From NCBI RefSeq assembly GCF_019331735.1, contig NZ_JAHBBH010000006.1, positions 1-64,000 on the forward strand: 64,000 nt of DNA. The letters run 5' to 3'. This stretch comes from Bifidobacterium miconis. Its GTDB lineage: Bacteria > Actinomycetota > Actinomycetes > Actinomycetales > Bifidobacteriaceae. The notes under the pieces are model-generated. The model was not told the DNA's origin. It saw only the letters and a program-made list of their open reading frames with translations, and made no database searches. Position numbers and translations under genes: made by a program. This document shows, in pieces, positions 16,823 through 25,319 of the stretch (its first letter is position 1; the number at the start of each line of letters is the position of its first letter).

Positions 16823-16897
16823 TTTGCAAAAAGAGTGGAAACTTTTGCTGGAACAAATGGCAACTGTGATGCAAATGTGGAAATAATTTGCTATATT
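16823..16897 (+). promoter_or_regulatory. Promoter and operator region of the ABC operon
   Basis: Contains the palindrome TTTGCAAA (16823-16830), GTGGAAAC and GTGGAAAT words like those before GH105, and TGCTATATT (extended -10, TATATT at 16892-16897). The SBP start lies 98 bp downstream. Confidence 0.6.
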
Positions 16898-16994
16898 GGA
16901 GGCTGTCAGATGGAAACGTCGTGGAAGACGAATCCGCAGCAGGCCGGTGGTCGATGAGGATCCACCAAGCGGCCTCAACAAGAAAGGTCCAGCA

Positions 16995-18308
16995 ATGAAG
17001 GCGTACAAGAAGATCGTCGCGGCCCTCGCGGCCGGCGCGGCACTGGTGTCCATGGCGGCGTGCGGCACCGGATCCGGCTCCTCGGGCAAGGCGGACGCCA
17101 ACAAGATCACCGTCGCATGGTGGGGCAACCAGCAGCGCAACGAGCGCCAGGCCAAGGTCAACAAGCTGTTCGAGGCCGCCAACAAGGGCGTCACCGTCGA
17201 CGGCCAGTTCTCCGAATGGGACGACTACTGGAAGAAGCTGTCCACCAACGCCGCCGGCAACAAGATGCCCGACGTGGTCGCCATGGACTACTCCTACCTG
17301 CAGCAGTACATCGACAACGGCCTGCTCGTCGACCTCGACCAGTACATCAAGGACGGCACCATCGACACGTCCAACATCGACGACAACGTCCTGTCCGCCG
17401 GCAAGATCGACGGCAAGACCTACGCGCTCAGCCTCGGCAACAGCGCGCCGGCCCTCATCTACAACAAGACGCTCACCGACAAGGCCGGCATCACCGTCCC
17501 CGACAACATGACCGTCGACCAGTTCATCGACATCTCCAAGCAGGTGTACGAGAAGACCGGCGTCAAAACCAACTTCCGCTACTACGAGGCGTCCGAACTG
17601 CTCGAATACATCCTGCGCGGCGAAGGCAAGCAGCTCTTCGGCGACGGCAAGCTCGGCGCCAGCGAACAGGACGTCGAGGATTACCTGAACGTCTACCAGC
17701 AGGGAGTCAAGGAAGGCTGGCACGTCGCCCCCGAAATCTTCGCCCAGATCAAGGCCGGCTCCGTCGAACAGGACCCGCTCGTCTACGGTACCGACAACGC
17801 GGCCCGCTCGTGGTGCTCGTTCAAGTTCAACTCGCAGCTCAACGCCATGCAGGCCGTGCTCACCGACGGCACCGAACTGGCCATGACCAACTGGCCGTCG
17901 GCGGACGCCAAGAAGGCCGGCTACGTCAAGCCCTCCATGTTCTTCGTGATCACCAAGTCCTCCAAGAACCCGAAGCTCGCGGCCAAGTACATCGACTTCT
18001 ACACCAACAACGAGGACGCGGTCAAGACCATGCTCACCGACCGCGGCCTGCCCGTCAACTCCAAGATGATGGACGCCATCGAATCCAGCCTCGACGAGGG
18101 CGACCAGAAGTCGGTGAGCTACCTCAACGACGTGGTCATCCCCAACAGCTCCGCCATCAACCCGCCCGCACCCGCCGGCGCCACCGAAGTCAACTCCACG
18201 CTCCTGCCGAGCATCGAGGAGGAAGTCCTCTACGGCAAGAAGGACGCGGCCACCGCGGCCAAGGAGTTCGTCGAACAGGCCAACGACGCGCTCGCCAGCG
18301 CGAAGTAG
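16995..18308 (+). CDS. ABC sugar transporter, substrate-binding lipoprotein (YesO-like)
   Basis: 437 residues. Signal peptide with lipobox SMAAC (Cys about 21), then a family 1 extracellular solute-binding fold beginning KITVAWWGN. It captures oligosaccharide outside the cell and hands it to the two permeases that follow. AGAAAGG precedes the ATG. As is common for CUT1 systems in bifidobacteria no ATPase gene is linked; a shared MsmK-type ATPase elsewhere would power it. Position between LacI and YesL mirrors the rhamnogalacturonan locus of Bacillus subtilis, which is the basis for proposing unsaturated uronides as cargo. The 174-bp gap to the permease gene shows nothing notable. Confidence 0.92.
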   Translation: MKAYKKIVAALAAGAALVSMAACGTGSGSSGKADANKITVAWWGNQQRNERQAKVNKLFEAANKGVTVDGQFSEWDDYWKKLSTNAAGNKMPDVVAMDYSYLQQYIDNGLLVDLDQYIKDGTIDTSNIDDNVLSAGKIDGKTYALSLGNSAPALIYNKTLTDKAGITVPDNMTVDQFIDISKQVYEKTGVKTNFRYYEASELLEYILRGEGKQLFGDGKLGASEQDVEDYLNVYQQGVKEGWHVAPEIFAQIKAGSVEQDPLVYGTDNAARSWCSFKFNSQLNAMQAVLTDGTELAMTNWPSADAKKAGYVKPSMFFVITKSSKNPKLAAKYIDFYTNNEDAVKTMLTDRGLPVNSKMMDAIESSLDEGDQKSVSYLNDVVIPNSSAINPPAPAGATEVNSTLLPSIEEEVLYGKKDAATAAKEFVEQANDALASAK

Positions 18309-18482
18309 GCGAAGCGGACCGGTCGCAACGCGATAATCGTCATCCCGAATCCAAACAACATAACCGACCGGCCGGCGGACGTGCGGCGACAGACGGACCA
18401 GTCATAGTCCGTCGATCGCACGGGCGCCGGCCCGGCCGGATCAACCATCAATCCGACTTTCACATCATCCGAAAGGCAAACC

Positions 18483-19460
18483 ATGTCACACGCAACCGCG
18501 ACGCTGCCCAGCTCGGCGCGCAACGGCAGCGGGGCGAAGACGAATGGCCTGAGCTTCCGCAAGGAGGGCGCTCTGCGCGCGCTCCTGCACAAGGAAAGCG
18601 TCGCGGGCTATGTGTGCGCGTTCCCGTTCATCTTCGGCTTCCTCATGTTCATGATCGTGCCGATGATCCTGTCCCTCTGGTACTCGTTCACCGACTACAA
18701 CATCATCGGCGAGGCCTCGTTCATCGGCCTCGACAACTACGTCGAAATGTTCACGCAGGACGACCTGTTCTGGAAGTCCCTCGGCGTCACCTTCCTGTTC
18801 GCGCTCGTCTCCGTGCCGCTCAAGCTCGTCTTCGCGCTCATCGTCGCCATGCTCCTGCTGCGCAACTCCAAGGCGTCCGGCTTCTACCGCGCCGCCTACT
18901 ACCTGCCGTCCATCCTCGGCGGCTCCGTCGCCATCGCGATCCTGTGGCGGCAGATGTTCGCCACCGACGGCGTGATCAACCAGGTGCTCGGCGTGTTCGG
19001 CATCGACTCCAAGTTCGCGTGGCTCGGCGACACCCGCACCGCCATCTGGACGCTCATCATCCTCGCGGTCTGGCAGTTCGGCTCCTCCATGCTGATCTTC
19101 CTCGCCTCGCTCAAGCAGATCCCCGCCGAACTGTACGAGGCGGCCAGCGTGGACGGCGCGAGCAAGTGGACCCAGTTCTGGAAGATCACCCTGCCGCTGC
19201 TCACGCCCACCATCTTCTTCAACCTGGTCATGCAGATGATCAACGGATTCCTCGCCTTCACCCAGTGCTACATCATCACGCAGGGCAAGCCGATGAACTC
19301 CACCCTGTTCTACATGGTCCACATGTACGACGAATCCTTCACCAACTACCACGCGGGCTACGGCGCCGCGATGGCCTGGGTCATGCTGGTCCTGGTCGGC
19401 GCGGTCACGCTGTTCCTGTTCGCCACCAAGCGCTTCTGGGTATACGACGAGGAGGCCTGA
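18483..19460 (+). CDS. ABC sugar transporter permease 1 (YesP-like)
   Basis: 325 residues, six predicted membrane segments, MalF-type CUT1 permease. The ATPase-contact motif is EAASVDGASKWTQFWKITLP (EAA loop). A soluble Ser/Gly N-terminus of about 35 residues precedes the first segment (VAGYVCAFPFIFGFLMF). GAAAGGC lies before the ATG. It works with the permease that starts one base after its stop codon. Confidence 0.93.
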   Translation: MSHATATLPSSARNGSGAKTNGLSFRKEGALRALLHKESVAGYVCAFPFIFGFLMFMIVPMILSLWYSFTDYNIIGEASFIGLDNYVEMFTQDDLFWKSLGVTFLFALVSVPLKLVFALIVAMLLLRNSKASGFYRAAYYLPSILGGSVAIAILWRQMFATDGVINQVLGVFGIDSKFAWLGDTRTAIWTLIILAVWQFGSSMLIFLASLKQIPAELYEAASVDGASKWTQFWKITLPLLTPTIFFNLVMQMINGFLAFTQCYIITQGKPMNSTLFYMVHMYDESFTNYHAGYGAAMAWVMLVLVGAVTLFLFATKRFWVYDEEA

Positions 19461-19461
19461 C

Positions 19462-20394
19462 ATGAGCGCCGCAATCACTTCCGCATCTTCGGCATCGGCC
19501 GGTCGCGCCAATCGCGCCGGTCGCGCCAACAGCGTCAACAGCGCCAACCGCCCGCGCATCAAGCCCGGACGCATCGTCTACCACGTGCTCGTCTTCGCGT
19601 TCGCGCTGGTCATGCTCTACCCGATCGCGTGGATGGTGTTCAGCTCGTTCAAGCCCACCAACACCGTGTTCTCCACCGCCGGCCAGCTCATCCCGACCGA
19701 ATGGACGCTCGACAACTACGCGAACGGCTTCAAGGGCTTCGAGGAAAGCATCCCGTTCTACCGGTACATCGGCAACTCGCTGTTCATCGCCGTGACCGCC
19801 ACCGTCGGCACCGTGTTCTCGTCGGCCATCGTCGCCTACGCGCTGAGCCGTCTGCACTTCAAGGGCCGCAAGGTGCTGTTCACTGCCATGATGATCTCCA
19901 TGATGCTGCCCGCGCAGGTGCTCATGGTCCCGCAGTACCTGTGGTATCAGAAGCTCGGCTGGACCGACTCCTACCTGCCGCTCATCGTGCCCTACTGCTT
20001 CGCTATCCAGGGATTCTTCATCTACCTGATGATGAACTTCATCGAAGGCATCCCGCGCAGCCTCGACGAAGCCGCGCAGATCGACGGCTGCTCCTACTAC
20101 GGCATCTTCGCTCGCGTGATCTTCCCGCTGCTCACCCCGGCGCTCGTCACCGGCTGCATCTTCTCCTTCATGTGGCGTTGGGACGACTTCCTCGGCGCGC
20201 TCCTGTACGTGTCCGACTCGGCCAAGTTGCCCGTGGCGCTTGCGCTCAAGATGTTCGCCGACCCGAGCTCCTCCTCCGACTACGGCGCCATGTTCGCCAT
20301 GGCCTCGGTGTCCATCCTGCCGAGCGTACTCATCTTCCTCTTCTTCCAGAAGTATCTGGTCGAAGGCGTGAGCACTTCGGGACTCAAAGGCTAG
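19462..20394 (+). CDS. ABC sugar transporter permease 2 (YesQ-like)
   Basis: 310 residues, MalG-type CUT1 permease with six predicted membrane segments and the EAA loop DEAAQIDGCSYYGIFARVI. GAGGAGGCC, inside the end of the previous gene, serves as ribosome binding site; the gene follows with one intervening base, so the two are co-translated. A Ser/Ala/Asn-rich N-terminus of about 35 residues precedes the first membrane segment. The C-terminus ends in the usual VEGVSTSGLKG. Confidence 0.93.
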   Translation: MSAAITSASSASAGRANRAGRANSVNSANRPRIKPGRIVYHVLVFAFALVMLYPIAWMVFSSFKPTNTVFSTAGQLIPTEWTLDNYANGFKGFEESIPFYRYIGNSLFIAVTATVGTVFSSAIVAYALSRLHFKGRKVLFTAMMISMMLPAQVLMVPQYLWYQKLGWTDSYLPLIVPYCFAIQGFFIYLMMNFIEGIPRSLDEAAQIDGCSYYGIFARVIFPLLTPALVTGCIFSFMWRWDDFLGALLYVSDSAKLPVALALKMFADPSSSSDYGAMFAMASVSILPSVLIFLFFQKYLVEGVSTSGLKG

Positions 20395-20399
20395 TACTT

Positions 20400-20504
20400 T
20401 GTCGGATTCATACTGCCGCATTCCTCTTCCTTGGCTCCCCTTGTCAGGGGAGCTGTCACGAAGTGACTGAGGGGTAGTCAGAATCCATCGCATTAAGTCC
20501 GGCA
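20400..20504 (-). repeat. MITE-A, full uninterrupted copy
   Basis: 105 bp in inverse orientation to the copy at 7820: ends TGTCGGATTCA and TTAAGTCCGGCA, interior GCTCCCCTTGTCAGGGGAGC and GTCACGAAGTGAC, plus GGTAGTCAG. It lies between the permease and YesL genes and its paired hairpins could act as a terminator or partial attenuator. Confidence 0.8.
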
Positions 20505-20670
20505 AAATACTCGATTGTCCCAGCTTCGCTCCGGGCCGGCGACCGCACCATCGGCCGTCGGCCCTCGGCCATATCATCACCGCAACACACGCGGCCGCAC
20601 GGCTCGCGGTCGCAGTCCCCGGCCACCGCCCACGGCTCGCGGACCCCGGCAACACGGAAGGAACGCAACC

Positions 20671-21432
20671 ATGAACCTGTACTCCATGTTCTACGGCAAC
20701 GGCGGCGGCCACGAAAGCGACCGCGACGCCCATCCGCACGGCCTGCGCCTGTTCTTTTCCGTCATCAAGTGGCATTGGGGTCGCCTGATCGGCCTCAACG
20801 TGCTGTTCATCCTCTCCTGCCTGCCGATCGTGACCATCCCGTGCGCCATGACTGCCATGAGCGAAGTCCTCGGCCGGCTCGTCCAACGCCGCGTCTGCTA
20901 TCCCGTGCACGACTATCGCGCCGCGTTCGCGCGCGAATGGAAACGCTCCAGTCTAAGCGGCCTCGCCGTGTTCGCCGTGCTCGCGCTCGCCGTCGTCGGC
21001 GCGTCGTTCTACCTGCGCTCCGGCAACCCGGCCGGCGTCGCTCTCGCCGGACTGTGCGTCGCGATCGCCGCGTTCGCGGTCATGGCGATGACGTACGTGT
21101 TTCCGCTCGTCGCGTTCACCGATCTGCCGGTGCGCGACGTGCTCAAAAACGCCGTGCTGCTCACGCAGATGCGGCTCGGACAGTCGCTGGGCGCGCTAGT
21201 CGCAATCATGGTGGTGCTGGTGGTCTCGTACGTCGGACTGCCGTACACCGTGCTCGTGATGCCGGTGTTCGGCTGCTCGCTGATCGGGCTGATCGGCGTG
21301 TTTTCCGCGTGGGGCGGGATCGGACGGTACGTGATCGTCGATGATGCGGGCGACGTGACCGGTGCGGCTGGCGTACGCGGTGTGGCCGGCGGACGTAATG
21401 GTGAGAACGACACGCAAGGCGGTGCGCGGTGA
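20671..21432 (+). CDS. YesL-family (DUF624) membrane protein
   Basis: 253 residues with about five to six hydrophobic segments (for example IGLNVLFILSCLPIVTIPCA, typical of DUF624). In B. subtilis yesL is the neighbour of the yesOPQ transporter for rhamnogalacturonan fragments; here it follows the same kind of transporter, which supports the locus assignment. Its molecular role is unknown, probably an auxiliary membrane factor. GGAAGGAACG precedes the ATG. The stop overlaps the GTG start of the next LacI gene by four bases. Confidence 0.88.
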   Translation: MNLYSMFYGNGGGHESDRDAHPHGLRLFFSVIKWHWGRLIGLNVLFILSCLPIVTIPCAMTAMSEVLGRLVQRRVCYPVHDYRAAFAREWKRSSLSGLAVFAVLALAVVGASFYLRSGNPAGVALAGLCVAIAAFAVMAMTYVFPLVAFTDLPVRDVLKNAVLLTQMRLGQSLGALVAIMVVLVVSYVGLPYTVLVMPVFGCSLIGLIGVFSAWGGIGRYVIVDDAGDVTGAAGVRGVAGGRNGENDTQGGAR

Positions 21433-22445
21433 GCGACAAAGTGACCATCTACGACGTGGCCAAAGCGGCCGGCGTCGCGCCCTCCACCGTGTCGCGCACG
21501 TTCGCATCCCCGGGCCGGGTGAGCGCGGCGACCGCGAAAAAAGTCCGCGAAGCCGCCGACAGCATCGGCTACCACGCCGACGCCGTCGACGACAACGGCT
21601 GGCGTGGGAACGGCTTCGGCAAAGGACAGGTGGCCGTGATCGTGCCCGACCTCGCCAACCCGTTCTTCGTGGCCATCGCGCGCAGCGTGCAGGACGAATG
21701 CTCAGCCCGCGGTTTCGGCATGGTCATGTGCGAATCGCGCGAAATCGTCGCGCGCGAACGCATCGTCTTCGACGAAGTCCTGCCGTACGTGCGCGGCGTG
21801 CTGCTCGTCTCGCCGCGCATGCCCGACGTGATGATCCGCAAGTGCGCGCAGATGTGTCCGCTTGTCGTCGTCAACCGCGACGTGCGCGGCGTGCCGAACG
21901 TGGTCGTCGACATCGCCGACGCGGTCCGTCAGGCTGTGCGCTGCCTGGCCGCGATGGGGCACCGTCGGCTCGCATACATCGACGGGCCGGCCACGTCGTG
22001 GGTCGGGGGAGTCAAGTGGCGCGCGATCTCGGACGAGTGCGCGGCCCGAGGCATCGCCTTGCGCCGGTCGCGGCCCTGCGCGCCCACCGAGGACGGCGGC
22101 GCGTCGTTCGCCGACGAATATCTCGCCCATCCGACCGATGCCGTGATCGCGTACAACGATCTCATGGCGATGGGATTCGTCGCGGCCCTGCGGCGGCGCG
22201 GCGTCTCCTGCCCGGAGCAGGTGTCGGTGATCGGATTCGACAACGACAAGACGGCCGCATTGTTCAATCCCGGCCTCACGTCGATCCACATGCCGGCCGA
22301 CGCGCTCGGTTCGGACGCGGCCGCCGCGTTGCTCAGCCGGCTCAGCGGCGGCGACGTGCCCGCCTCGTCCATGACCGTGCCCGCGCGGCTCGTCATGCGC
22401 CGCAGCGTGGGCCGCGCGGCGCATGCTATGATGCGCGCGGCCTGA
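21429..22445 (+). CDS. LacI-family regulator, second of the locus
   Basis: 338 residues: HTH KVTIYDVAKAAGVAPSTVSR, then a ligand-binding domain (VAVIVPDLANPFF, VIAYNDLMAMGF, VIGFDNDKTA). Translation starts at GTG overlapping the yesL stop, so it is coupled to the transporter operon and has no promoter of its own. Length is normal, unlike the first LacI. It may sense a different compound, giving the locus two inputs. Confidence 0.93.
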   Translation: MSDKVTIYDVAKAAGVAPSTVSRTFASPGRVSAATAKKVREAADSIGYHADAVDDNGWRGNGFGKGQVAVIVPDLANPFFVAIARSVQDECSARGFGMVMCESREIVARERIVFDEVLPYVRGVLLVSPRMPDVMIRKCAQMCPLVVVNRDVRGVPNVVVDIADAVRQAVRCLAAMGHRRLAYIDGPATSWVGGVKWRAISDECAARGIALRRSRPCAPTEDGGASFADEYLAHPTDAVIAYNDLMAMGFVAALRRRGVSCPEQVSVIGFDNDKTAALFNPGLTSIHMPADALGSDAAAALLSRLSGGDVPASSMTVPARLVMRRSVGRAAHAMMRAA

Positions 22446-22465
22446 CGCGCATTGCTCGCGTCGCG

Positions 22466-23206
22466 TTATGCGGTGGCTTGGGCGACAAGGGCGTCGAGCT
22501 GCTGCTTGGCCTTGTGCAGCTGCGCGTAGATTTCGTTGCGCTGGTCGGCGTCCTTGGCGCGCTGATGGTCGCGCACCAGCTTGTCGACCGTGGCCTCGAG
22601 CTGGCGGATCTGCGCGCGGCGCGTGATGCGTGCGTCCAGATCGGCGCCGTCCGGCGTGCCGAGGATGATCTGCGCGCAGATCGACTCCCACAGGTCGTCG
22701 GTGGACGCACCTTCCGGAATGCCGTCGGTGTCCAGCGTCGTCTCGCCGGCCGGCCGCCATTCGCCGGCGAACACCTGATGCACCGGCGTGTGCCCGGCGC
22801 GGCCCGGCAACGCGCGGCGCACGGCCAGCGTGCACTCCTCGCGCGTCGTGCCCTCGAACGGCATGTCGCGCACCACTACGAACACGATGCCCGACTTGCG
22901 CTGCGCGGCGATCAGTTCGATCGTCTCCGCCGGCACGGTGGTGACTTTTGCGGCCAGTTTCAGGCCGATCACCAGAATCTCCGGGATCTTCGCACCGGCC
23001 GCCAGCTTCGTGTTGGCCGGCCGGGCGATCGCGAGCAGACTGATGCCGGCGATATCGTTTTTCAGCTGTTTGCCGAGCTTCGCGGAGAGCGTGGCGTGGC
23101 CGACAAACATCGCCTTCGGCAGGCTGCCTTTCGCCTCGGGAATCGCCGTTGCGGCGGGCAATCCCAAGGTGAGCGCGGATACGGAACCACAGTGCGCGAC
23201 AGTCAT
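22466..23206 (-). CDS. DUF4391 domain protein
   Basis: 246 residues. The order ALTLGLPAAT, then LPKAMF, a beta-rich middle (IPEILVIGLKL, KSGIVFVVV) and FAGEW fits DUF4391, a family of unknown function that by eye looks nuclease-like. The last 60 residues form a charged helix or coiled coil (RQLEATVDKLVRDHQRAKDAD). GGAAAGGAAGG lies upstream of ATG 23206. It converges on lacI. Repeats of the TGGGCAT word lie just upstream. Confidence 0.75.
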   Translation of the reverse strand: MTVAHCGSVSALTLGLPAATAIPEAKGSLPKAMFVGHATLSAKLGKQLKNDIAGISLLAIARPANTKLAAGAKIPEILVIGLKLAAKVTTVPAETIELIAAQRKSGIVFVVVRDMPFEGTTREECTLAVRRALPGRAGHTPVHQVFAGEWRPAGETTLDTDGIPEGASTDDLWESICAQIILGTPDGADLDARITRRAQIRQLEATVDKLVRDHQRAKDADQRNEIYAQLHKAKQQLDALVAQATA

Positions 23207-23387
23207 CGTCGGCCTTCCTTTCCGGCCGTGCGCGGCGCCTGCCTTGAGGCGGGGCTCCTGTGCGGCCGCTGTGTGCGACATAACAGTTTCCACATTAGTG
23301 CAGTGTCGGTTCGGGCGGTGGCTGGTGCCCATTTTTGCCGGTATGTGTCGCGGATACGGGATGGTGGTTGGTGGCGGGTGCGGTTGG

Positions 23388-23540
23388 TCGTGGGCAGTCG
23401 TGGGCATAGACATCGTGGCATGGACAGTCGTGGGCATAGACCGTCCATCAAGCCGGTTGTGGGCATAGGCAGTCCATGAAGGACGGATTTTTGCCCCGTA
23501 ATGAACGGTTGATGCCCACGATGTCCGTTGATGCCCACGT
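23388..23540. repeat. Array of CGTGGGCATA words, locus 1
   Basis: Plus-strand copies GTCGTGGGCATAGA occur twice, with GTTGTGGGCATAGG and a shorter GTCGTGGGCAG; inverted copies TTGATGCCCACG occur twice at the right end (near 23505 and 23528). Direct copies lie left and inverted ones right, so they can pair. The 23207-23586 gap has no gene. The same word occurs at 26791-26960. Confidence 0.75.
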
Positions 23541-23586
23541 TCCGGCATCAGCGTCGTGTGATGGACATGGTTTGTTCGTCCGTTCG

Positions 23587-25116
23587 TTAGAGTAAGGACT
23601 CGCCGCGGGCGATGTAGCCGGACATGTCGTCGCGCGGCACCATCGAACCGCCGGTGATCCACGCGATATGCGTGGCGTGAGCCATGCGCTCGTCGGTCAG
23701 CCTGAGCCGACTTCGATAGTCGCGGGCCGCGAGTACGCGCCACGGTCCGGCGAACCCGGCCGCCGACGACGGTTCGATGTCGTGTCCGGACGTGCGGTCG
23801 AGCAGCGCGACCGAGCGGAACAGATCGTCGTCGTCGACGGTGACGAATCCGTCGAGCAACCGCGCCATGCGCCGCGCGACGAAACCGGACGCGCGGCCCA
23901 CGGTCAGACCGTCCGCCGCGGTGACGTTGTCGATGCCGAAGTCCTGTACGCTCGCATCGCTGAACAGGCCCGTGTATTCGCCCAGGAACATGCACGGCGC
24001 GTGCGTCGGCTCGACGAAGATGCAGTGTACGGCGTCGCCGAACACGGTTTTGAGGCCGAACGACACGCCTCCCGGGCCGCCGCCAACGCCGCACGGCAGG
24101 TAGACGAACAGCGGGTGATCCTCGTCGACCGGGATGTCAAAGGTTTGCAGCTGGCCGGCGAGACGGCGCGCGGCCACCGCGTAGCCGAGGAACAGCGTGG
24201 AGGAGTTCTCGTCGTCGACGAAATAGACAGACGGGTCGTTTTTGGCTTGTTCGCGGCCTGCGGCGACGGCGACCGAATAGTCCGACTCGTATTCGACGAC
24301 GTTCACGCCGTGGCTGCGAAGCTTGTCTTTCTTCCACTGGCGTGCGTCGGCGGACATGTGCACGGTCGCGTTGAAGCCAAGCGCGGCGGCCATGATGCCG
24401 ATCGACAGGCCGAGATTGCCGGTCGAGCCGACGGCGATGGTGTGCCTGGCGAAGAGGGCGCGGGCTTCGGGGGAGGCGAGCGTGCGGTAGTCGGCGTCGG
24501 CGCCGGTGCGATCGGTTGGCGGATGCGGGACGAGGTTCGATGCGGCGGATGTTGCGGTGGATGACGTATTGCGCGTCGCCTCGGAATGTGCGTCGGCATG
24601 CGTGGCGCTGTGTGCCTCGACGTTGGCGTTGCGGGGGAGCAGGCCGGCCTCGACGGCGAGGTCTTCGGCATGCTTGAGTACCTCGTAGATGCCGCCGCGC
24701 GCCTTGATCGAACCGCTCACCGGCAATTCGCTGTCGAGCTTGACCCACAGCTGGCCGGGGAGCGGGCTGCCGTAGCGTTCGCCGAGCGCGCGCTGCATGT
24801 CCGGCACAGCGGCGAGCGGCGATTCGATGATGCCTGCAGTCGGCTTGGTTTCGGGGAACAGTTCGGCAATGAGCGGCGCGAAGCGCTTGAGCCGGGCCGC
24901 TGCGTCGTCCACGTTGTCGACGGTCAGACCGACGTCCGGCAGTGCTTCTGTCGTCGGTGCGAGCCGATCGTTGAACCATGCGGTCGGTTTCAGGTCGATC
25001 AGGTCGCGCAGTTGCGGGTAACGGGCGACCCATTCGGCGACGGTGGCCCCATGAATCGTGCGATTGGCGGTGACGTTGGCGGCGGTGTTGGCGTCAGTGA
25101 CGTGTTCGATGCTCAT
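23587..25116 (-). CDS. dsdA: D-serine ammonia-lyase (dehydratase)
   Basis: 509 residues, PLP-dependent cytoplasmic enzyme turning D-serine into pyruvate and ammonia. The PLP Lys is in [12 protein letters not shown], with the phosphate-binding loop [11 protein letters not shown] and CGVGGGPGG. The family norm is about 440; the excess is mainly a His/Ala/Thr/Ser-rich low-complexity insert of about 50 residues near position 195. The start ATG at 25116 has only a close GGGAG. It stands alone between two repeat-rich gaps. In the gut D-serine comes from host and bacterial wall turnover. Confidence 0.92.
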   Translation of the reverse strand: MSIEHVTDANTAANVTANRTIHGATVAEWVARYPQLRDLIDLKPTAWFNDRLAPTTEALPDVGLTVDNVDDAAARLKRFAPLIAELFPETKPTAGIIESPLAAVPDMQRALGERYGSPLPGQLWVKLDSELPVSGSIKARGGIYEVLKHAEDLAVEAGLLPRNANVEAHSATHADAHSEATRNTSSTATSAASNLVPHPPTDRTGADADYRTLASPEARALFARHTIAVGSTGNLGLSIGIMAAALGFNATVHMSADARQWKKDKLRSHGVNVVEYESDYSVAVAAGREQAKNDPSVYFVDDENSSTLFLGYAVAARRLAGQLQTFDIPVDEDHPLFVYLPCGVGGGPGGVSFGLKTVFGDAVHCIFVEPTHAPCMFLGEYTGLFSDASVQDFGIDNVTAADGLTVGRASGFVARRMARLLDGFVTVDDDDLFRSVALLDRTSGHDIEPSSAAGFAGPWRVLAARDYRSRLRLTDERMAHATHIAWITGGSMVPRDDMSGYIARGESLL

Positions 25117-25255
25117 ACTCCCGCATCGTATCCCCGCAAACAACCGGTTGCGTAAAGGGGAGACGCGTGACGTGGGGAGTGTGATTCCGATGCTGCTTGG
25201 GTGACATTGCGCGTTCGCCCGGCATGCCACGGTATGACAAATTGGATAAGTTATT

Positions 25256-25293
25256 TTACCGGTTTTAGAGAAACTGGTAAGGTTAGATTACCA
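25256..25293. promoter_or_regulatory. Clustered dyads before the DUF4143 ATPase
   Basis: TTACCGGTTT (25256) faces AAACTGGTAA (25271) with one mismatch; TGGTAA (25275) faces TTACCA (25288); and ACCA-ATAC-TGGT follows. Four half-sites of TACC(A/G)GT type lie within 55 bp of the start, which looks like an autoregulatory operator. Confidence 0.6.
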
Positions 25294-25319
25294 ATACTGG
25301 TTTTCGTGAAGGATAAGCT

